Shown here: in pieces, positions 59,346-64,000 of the stretch
Layout: every line of letters begins with the position of its first letter
Numbering within the stretch: position 1 is the first letter of the stretch
DNA from: Achatina immaculata
Lineage: Eukaryota > Mollusca > Gastropoda > Stylommatophora > Achatinidae
Direction of reading: 5' to 3'
Assembly: GCA_009760885.1 (NCBI GenBank)
Contig: CM019719.1
Coordinates: forward strand, 23,451,084 to 23,515,083
Length of the DNA: 64,000 bases
Position numbers and translations under genes: made by a program
Notes under the pieces: model-generated
What the model was told of the DNA's origin: nothing
Seen by the model: only the letters and a program-made list of their open reading frames with translations
Database searches by the model: none

Positions 59346-59903
59346 TGAAAGGAATGCCCTGGAAAGGGTAACGTGACCTGGAAACCCTCGTGACAGCGTA
59401 GCTTTGGCTCAAGTGGGTTAGTCTTCGTCCGAGTGTGGACCAGGGCAGACGTGTTGTGGTAGTTTGTTGTTGATATCTATCGGCGTTCGTGCTTGTGATT
59501 CTGCAGAGTTGTCTTGTGAAGCTCTCTTGCTGGTACGTTAGTTAGTTCTCCCTTACTTCAGAGCAACCTGCTGGCAATGTCTAGTACAAGTGCGTGTGTC
59601 TCTGTCATCATCTTCATCCTTTCCATTCGATAAAATGCCTCGTCAAGTGTTAGGCCAAAGCTTTGTTGAGTTACGGCAATGTGTTTGTCAACGTAAGAGT
59701 TTGTAAAGTTCCTTGGAAGTGTCTGGAGTCTGGTACAGTATATAACAAAACCAGGCAGCAATTCAGACTGATTTTCAGCAGAGATGCGGCCATATCTGAG
59801 ATGTCACATTGGCATATTTGGTATAGTTATGTAGCACACCAAGAGACCAAGAGATACTACTTCAGTTTGGCACCATTAAGCACCACTAGAAGAATTGTTA
59901 TGT

Positions 59904-59941
<38 letters not shown>

Positions 59942-60842
59942 TATGTTCAAGAAAGGAAAGCCCTCGGATATATTACGTTAATTAAAAGCCAGCCACTAAG
60001 CGTGCTATGTTGATAACTTGCAGAACGGGCATGTTCTGCTGCTGTCCTAGAGATGGGCTTCCGTGCTATGTTGATAAACAAACATGGAAACAAAATCTGT
60101 GCTTCCATGATAAAAGAATATACTAAACCTAGAACTGATAGTAAATAAAGACGTTTGCTCTGTAAATAAGAATAGTGGATTTTGCATAAAACCAGAGAGG
60201 ATATTACAACAAAGAGTTCTAACACAGACCTTATGAAAACTACCAACATCTTGTATCATTTGTATCGGTCACACTGGAACTGCTTCAAAACGGTAAACTG
60301 CAAGAAACAGTGACAGAAACAGCAAAAACTGCAAGAAACAGTAACAGAAACGGCGAGAAAGAAAAGTGTAAAATGTGTCATTTGAAAAATCTAGCAAACA
60401 AGGAAACGAGAAAAAGACGAAATAGAACAGAGGAAAGAAAAAAAAAAACAAGTTCGAGCTATGAAATAGGAAGGCCAGGAACGGAACAAAACAAACAAAA
60501 ATTGCACTAATCTTAGCCTGCAAGATATAATATTGTGTCTAAATCGCTGAAATATCGAAGCGGATTAACGTCCATTGTGTTGTTTGTTTCCACGTGACTG
60601 GAATTACAACAGAATCTTTTTGCTTTCCGTACTCGATAATAAATTTCCTGCATTTTTTCCCAATTTTTGAGCTGTCAATTTTAGCCCCGATAATTTAAAA
60701 AAAATAGCTGCTAGTTCTTTACCACTTTTTCAACGCCTGTAACACAGAGTATATGATATTAATATGAGTTTATTTCACGCTGGTTGCTGGTATGCGATTC
60801 TTCTTCTTCTTCTTCTTCTTCTTCAGCTTTCAGAACAATTAA
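59346..60842. other. Spacer with TA tract, no supported gene
   Basis: A 67-codon minus-strand frame at 59558-59761 is protein-like (SFGLTLDEAFYRMERMKMM) but has no recognised family or splice context. A TA tract lies at 59911-59939. Confidence 0.35.
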
Positions 60843-61056
60843 GGCTCATTGCTGTAAATAAAGTTCTAATCTATTTCTCTCTATTCCCCAGTTGGTGACA
60901 CCAGTTTCCTTTATATCCTTTTTTTACGCTGTCTCTCCATCTCTGTCTTGGTTTACCTCTTGGTCTTGTTTCCTTCATCTCTTGTATATACATCATTTTG
61001 TTTGTCTGTCGTCTTCTATTCTTTCTGCATGGCCCAACCAGCATAATCTGGAACGT
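60843..61056 (-). pseudogene. LINE C-terminal relic
   Basis: The minus strand encodes MMYIQEMKETRPRGKPRQRW then RDSVKK, typical of a LINE C-terminal basic segment. A TTC microsatellite (60800-60824) follows the 3' end. Family not assigned, perhaps near LINE-C. Confidence 0.6.
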
Positions 61057-61270
61057 GATACTAGTATGATTTTCTTTCATATTTGCGCTATTTCATACTA
61101 ATATGATTCTCTTTCATTATTGTTGTTGCATTATTTCATATTGTTATGATTTTCTTTCAATGCCTGTTACTGCGTTATATCATACTAGTATCATTTCCAT
61201 CACGTCTATTCCTTGTTATATGACACTTTTACAAGTTTTCTTCTTGCCTGTTATTTACGTCATATATTAT
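61057..61270. repeat. About 55-bp tandem repeat, four copies
   Basis: Copies hold CATACTAGTATGATTTTC and TTTCATATT, diverged. Confidence 0.75.
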
Positions 61271-61571
61271 TAACGGAGGTCTTTCGCGTCTGTTATTATG
61301 TTGTGCGCATTTGTTATAAAGTACCTCTTTTTGTACACAGGTTTAAAAGTTAATGTTTGTATTAATTATTTACAGATGTGTGTTTAAATTTGTTATACTG
61401 TATGTACGCCAAATGCCTACGCTGCATGCCTGCATATCTGATGACAGACTTTTTTAATCATCGCGTGGCGATGTTTGTGATCATATCTCTCCACTCGTTT
61501 CGATCTTACACACTCGCTATCAAATCATCTGATGATTTTTCTATCGCATGATTACATCATACTTTTTAGAC

Positions 61572-61940
61572 AGAAAATTTTACAAATAGGAAACAACGAG
61601 GCTTTAGCCCAGTGAAACAGTAGAACAGAATGTTCTATGGTTAGACCTAGAACAAATCACATTCACAGAACATTTAGACGTGAAGCAAAGAAAACTGACA
61701 AGAGAATTAACATGGGACTTGAATCTCGGACTGTGGTAAGACGAGCAACCGTCTATACAGCAGAAAACAGCGCATTAACAAACTTCGCTATCTTGCACCC
61801 ACAAAACTGTAATTTCACAATTTTAATTTTTCTTTCTCTCACGTCTACCAGTGCTTTGTCTTTGATTTTTTTTTAAAGGTCTGAACAAAAAACATTTCAC
61901 TGTAGGAAAGTTTCGTTGTTTCATTTTTGAAAAAAAAAAA
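61572..61940. mobile_element. Short TIR element, relative of 43067-44796
   Basis: The left end AAATAGGAAACAACGAGGC and the right end GTTTCGTTGTTTCATTTTT are inverted. Inner inverted blocks and the CGAGCAACCGTCTA stretch match the element at 43-45 kb. About 370 bp, non-coding. Confidence 0.65.
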
Positions 61941-61984
61941 AATTACCTGAAATCATAACCTGAGGTATTCGTTATGTAAAAAAG

Positions 61985-62390
61985 TATTCTTTTATATGAT
62001 GCTATGTTGCCCAGCATGCACTAGACATTTGCAGGTGACCTAATGTGTATGTTTGTGTCTCAAAAAATTAATACCCTCGGAAGACTGAATTTAAGCGACG
62101 GAATTTCTGTGTCATGACCTTGTTTTCTTTCTGGGTCTCACGATTTTTGATTAGACAGGTATTTATGGCTTAGCTATTAAACACCTTTTTCTTTAATTTG
62201 GGAGGGGCGGGGGTGTAGAGGGTGCGAGATAGCGAAGTTTATTAATGCGCTGTTCTCTAGCGTCCAGTCCCAGGTAATCCTCTTTGTAGCTTTTCTTTCT
62301 CTCGTGTCTAGAAGTGATTTGTTTACAATTCTTTCGGGGTCTAGCCATACAACATTGTGTTCTTATCATACTTTTTGTTATCGTCTCTGT
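61985..62390 (+). repeat. Partial copy of the TIR family, one arm
   Basis: GCACTAGACATTTGCAGG, GGAATTTCTGTGTCATGACC and CTCGTGTCTAGAAGTG match the right half of the family. The opposite end is missing. Confidence 0.6.
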
Positions 62391-62476
62391 TGTTCTTTTC
62401 GCGTCCTCTCTTACCATTTATTTAATTTATTTCTCCTGTTATTGTGATGTTTTTGGCGGGTGAAGGTGTTGTCCTA

Positions 62477-62577
62477 ATTGATAACACTGGCAGATATACT
62501 GATAACACTGGCAGACATACTGATAACACTGGCAGATATACTGATAACACTGGCAGATATACTGATAACACTGGCCA
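62477..62577. repeat. 20-bp minisatellite
   Basis: Five copies of ACTGATAACACTGGCAGATA or close variants. Confidence 0.92.
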
Positions 62578-62835
62578 ACACATATTTTGGTGCCTCGGGT
62601 GTTTGCCCGTTTCTGGGTTTATTTGATCTTCTGATTCCAAAAAATGGCACAAGTTTCCCCCTATCATCTCTAGTTTTTGAGCTACAGAACATATGTCATA
62701 TACCACTCTTCACTCTGCTCGTCCGTAGCAAATCAGGATATTTTAATGTAGTTTTTAAATTGATATATCTTTTAAGCAGGAAGGAAACGTATTAAAAATT
62801 AAAAGAAAAGTTTACTACATGAAAATCTACTTATT

Positions 62836-64000
62836 TCATACAAAAATCACAAGTTTATGAAACAAACTTTCCACCATTCGACACACAAGAAGCTCCTTTT
62901 GTAAGACTTCTGAAAGTGGGGATCTGCCAGGACAATTCCTCTTAAGATTCCAACAATAGTCTGCCATCACGTGTGCATCCCATCCTCCTCGGTACCTGGT
63001 TTCCATTGTTTTTATGCCTTGGTGAATTCTTTCACCTTGCTCTTCACTTAAGTCACCAAGGTTCTCTGGAAAGCGATCTAAGTGACTGTGCAGATAATGG
63101 ATTTTAACACTCATGTTATAGTCAAGTATGAAAGAACATATCCGTCTACTAATTGTGTGTAGTTGTCTGCTTTCTTGTTGCCAAGAAAGTTTTTCACAAC
63201 AAGAACAAACGAAGACCAGGCATATGATTGGATTTCATTCATTGATGCTGTGAAATGTGGCTCATTTATAAGTTGTCTGATATGTGGACCATCGAATATT
63301 CCTGCCTTCAGTTTTTCTGTTAAGTCCAGGTAACTTATGCACAATGTATTCAAAGCACGCACGAACTGTCTTTATTCAGAGCCTTTACTAATTATTTAAT
63401 CAGACCTAGCTCTATATGTAAATGGTAGCAGTATAGTTCTATCTCGTGTTACCAAAGGTTCACTGACTGCATTTTGTCCTCCAGCCACCATATATTCATT
63501 CGGAGGCCAATCTTTTCTTGCCCAGTGTTTATGTTTGGCTCTACTATCCCAAAGACATAAAAAGCAATGCTGCTTTGTGTAGCCACTTTGTTGACCAAGA
63601 AGAAAATTAACCATCTTCAGTTCCACACAAATCACCCATTGATGTTCTTGGTAATTTATCTTTTCCAAGACTAAAGAGATGGCCTTGTACTCTTCTTTCA
63701 TCCTGGTGGAATGACTGATTGAAATAGAACCATATTTGGTGGCGTTATTTAAAAGAATGAATTTCAAACAAACTACGTTTTGCCACTCACTTGGATTATA
63801 TTCTGAAAGACCAGATTTCTTCACAAGGTTTCCGATGTCTTTGCAGAATACTAAGTTGTTATCTTCAGTAACGAATGGCAGCAAAAGAAAAAAACTCTCT
63901 CCTTCGATAAAATGTCATTTTCGTTCCAGGCTGATGTATATTCTTTTCCTTTAGTCTGGAGACAAGCAGTTTAGAAGACTCCTTGGAAAGATTTAAGTCC
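62836..64000 (-). pseudogene. Broken copy of a widespread, repeat-associated animal protein
   Basis: The minus strand, entering from beyond 64000, reads LNLSKESSKLLVSRLKEKN, frameshifts near 63885, continues FCKDIGNLVKKSGLSEYNP and WVICVELKMVNFLLGQQSGY, loses frame near 63390, then gives KLKAGIFDGPHIRQLI, VKNFLGNKKADNYTQLV and, after a further shift near 63115, SHLDRFPENLGDLSEEQGER, then MADYCWNLKRNCPG. I recognise this series as an uncharacterised family found in many copies in insects, Hydra and other animals; function unknown, perhaps carried by a transposon. Length here is roughly the C-terminal 370 codons. At least three frame breaks show it is dead. No introns are needed to align it. 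Confidence 0.82.

Noticed and set aside
58784..59376. Overlapping lysine- and methionine-rich frames up to 163 codons
   Set aside because: Three frames are open across the same minisatellite, as expected from a repeat lacking stops.

Overview
The window looks like repeat-rich nuclear DNA from an animal, most likely an invertebrate and possibly a mollusc. This rests on several families of non-LTR retrotransposons (LINEs), tRNA-headed SINEs that share one body behind different heads, long GATA arrays, very many minisatellites, AT-rich spacer, and splice-site-bounded exon-like segments. No operons, ribosome binding sites or bacterial genes are visible. The mollusc assignment is inference from repeat style only.

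Layout. 0-3.3 kb: a tRNA-Ser-headed SINE, a LINE-C fragment and a 22-bp minisatellite. 3.4-8.2 kb: three tandem copies of a 1.2-1.9 kb block, each carrying a LINE-A 3' end. 8.3-9.25 kb: G-rich minisatellite. 9.28-12.54 kb: a direct duplication, one copy of which gained a SINE. 13.4-14.4 kb: a non-coding element (NC900) embedded in a GATA array. 14.8-17.2 kb: minisatellites, then an ATCA-tailed element split by a LINE-C insertion with a 16-bp target-site duplication. 18.3-20.1 kb: LINE-A relic and minisatellites. 21.06-25.92 kb: a 420-bp GATA array and a 2.2-kb tandem duplication. 27-30 kb: LINE relics, including LINE-C inside LINE-D. 30.5-35.2 kb: the only zone where a host gene is plausible; four plus-strand segments splice in compatible phases and end in a stop, with a weaker minus-strand candidate interleaved. 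36.4-38.6 kb: LINE-A relic and a long inverted repeat. 39.2-42.8 kb: LINE-B nested in an ATCA-tailed element, then another ATCA-tailed element. 43.1-44.8 kb: a TIR-bounded element split by NC900 with a 12-bp target-site duplication. 45.3-46.1 kb: a hairpin and a LINE-B copy. 48.13-50.57 kb: a 2.4-kb satellite-like array of 26- and 29-bp units. 51-53.7 kb: LINE-C and the longest LINE-A copy, with an uninterrupted reverse-transcriptase reading frame. 53.8-59.3 kb: five minisatellites and a truncated SINE. 60.8-62.6 kb: LINE relic and more TIR elements. 62.8-64 kb: a broken minus-strand gene of a widespread animal protein family, running off the window.

The sequence is best read as a record of layered insertion: LINEs supply reverse transcriptase, SINEs and non-coding elements are flanked by target-site duplications that fit mobilisation by that machinery, LINE 3' tails (GAT, TGAC, GA, TA, ATCA) coincide with microsatellites, and tandem duplication then copies whole blocks. 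No regulated pathway or defence system is visible. All family assignments were made by eye from motifs, without a database search.
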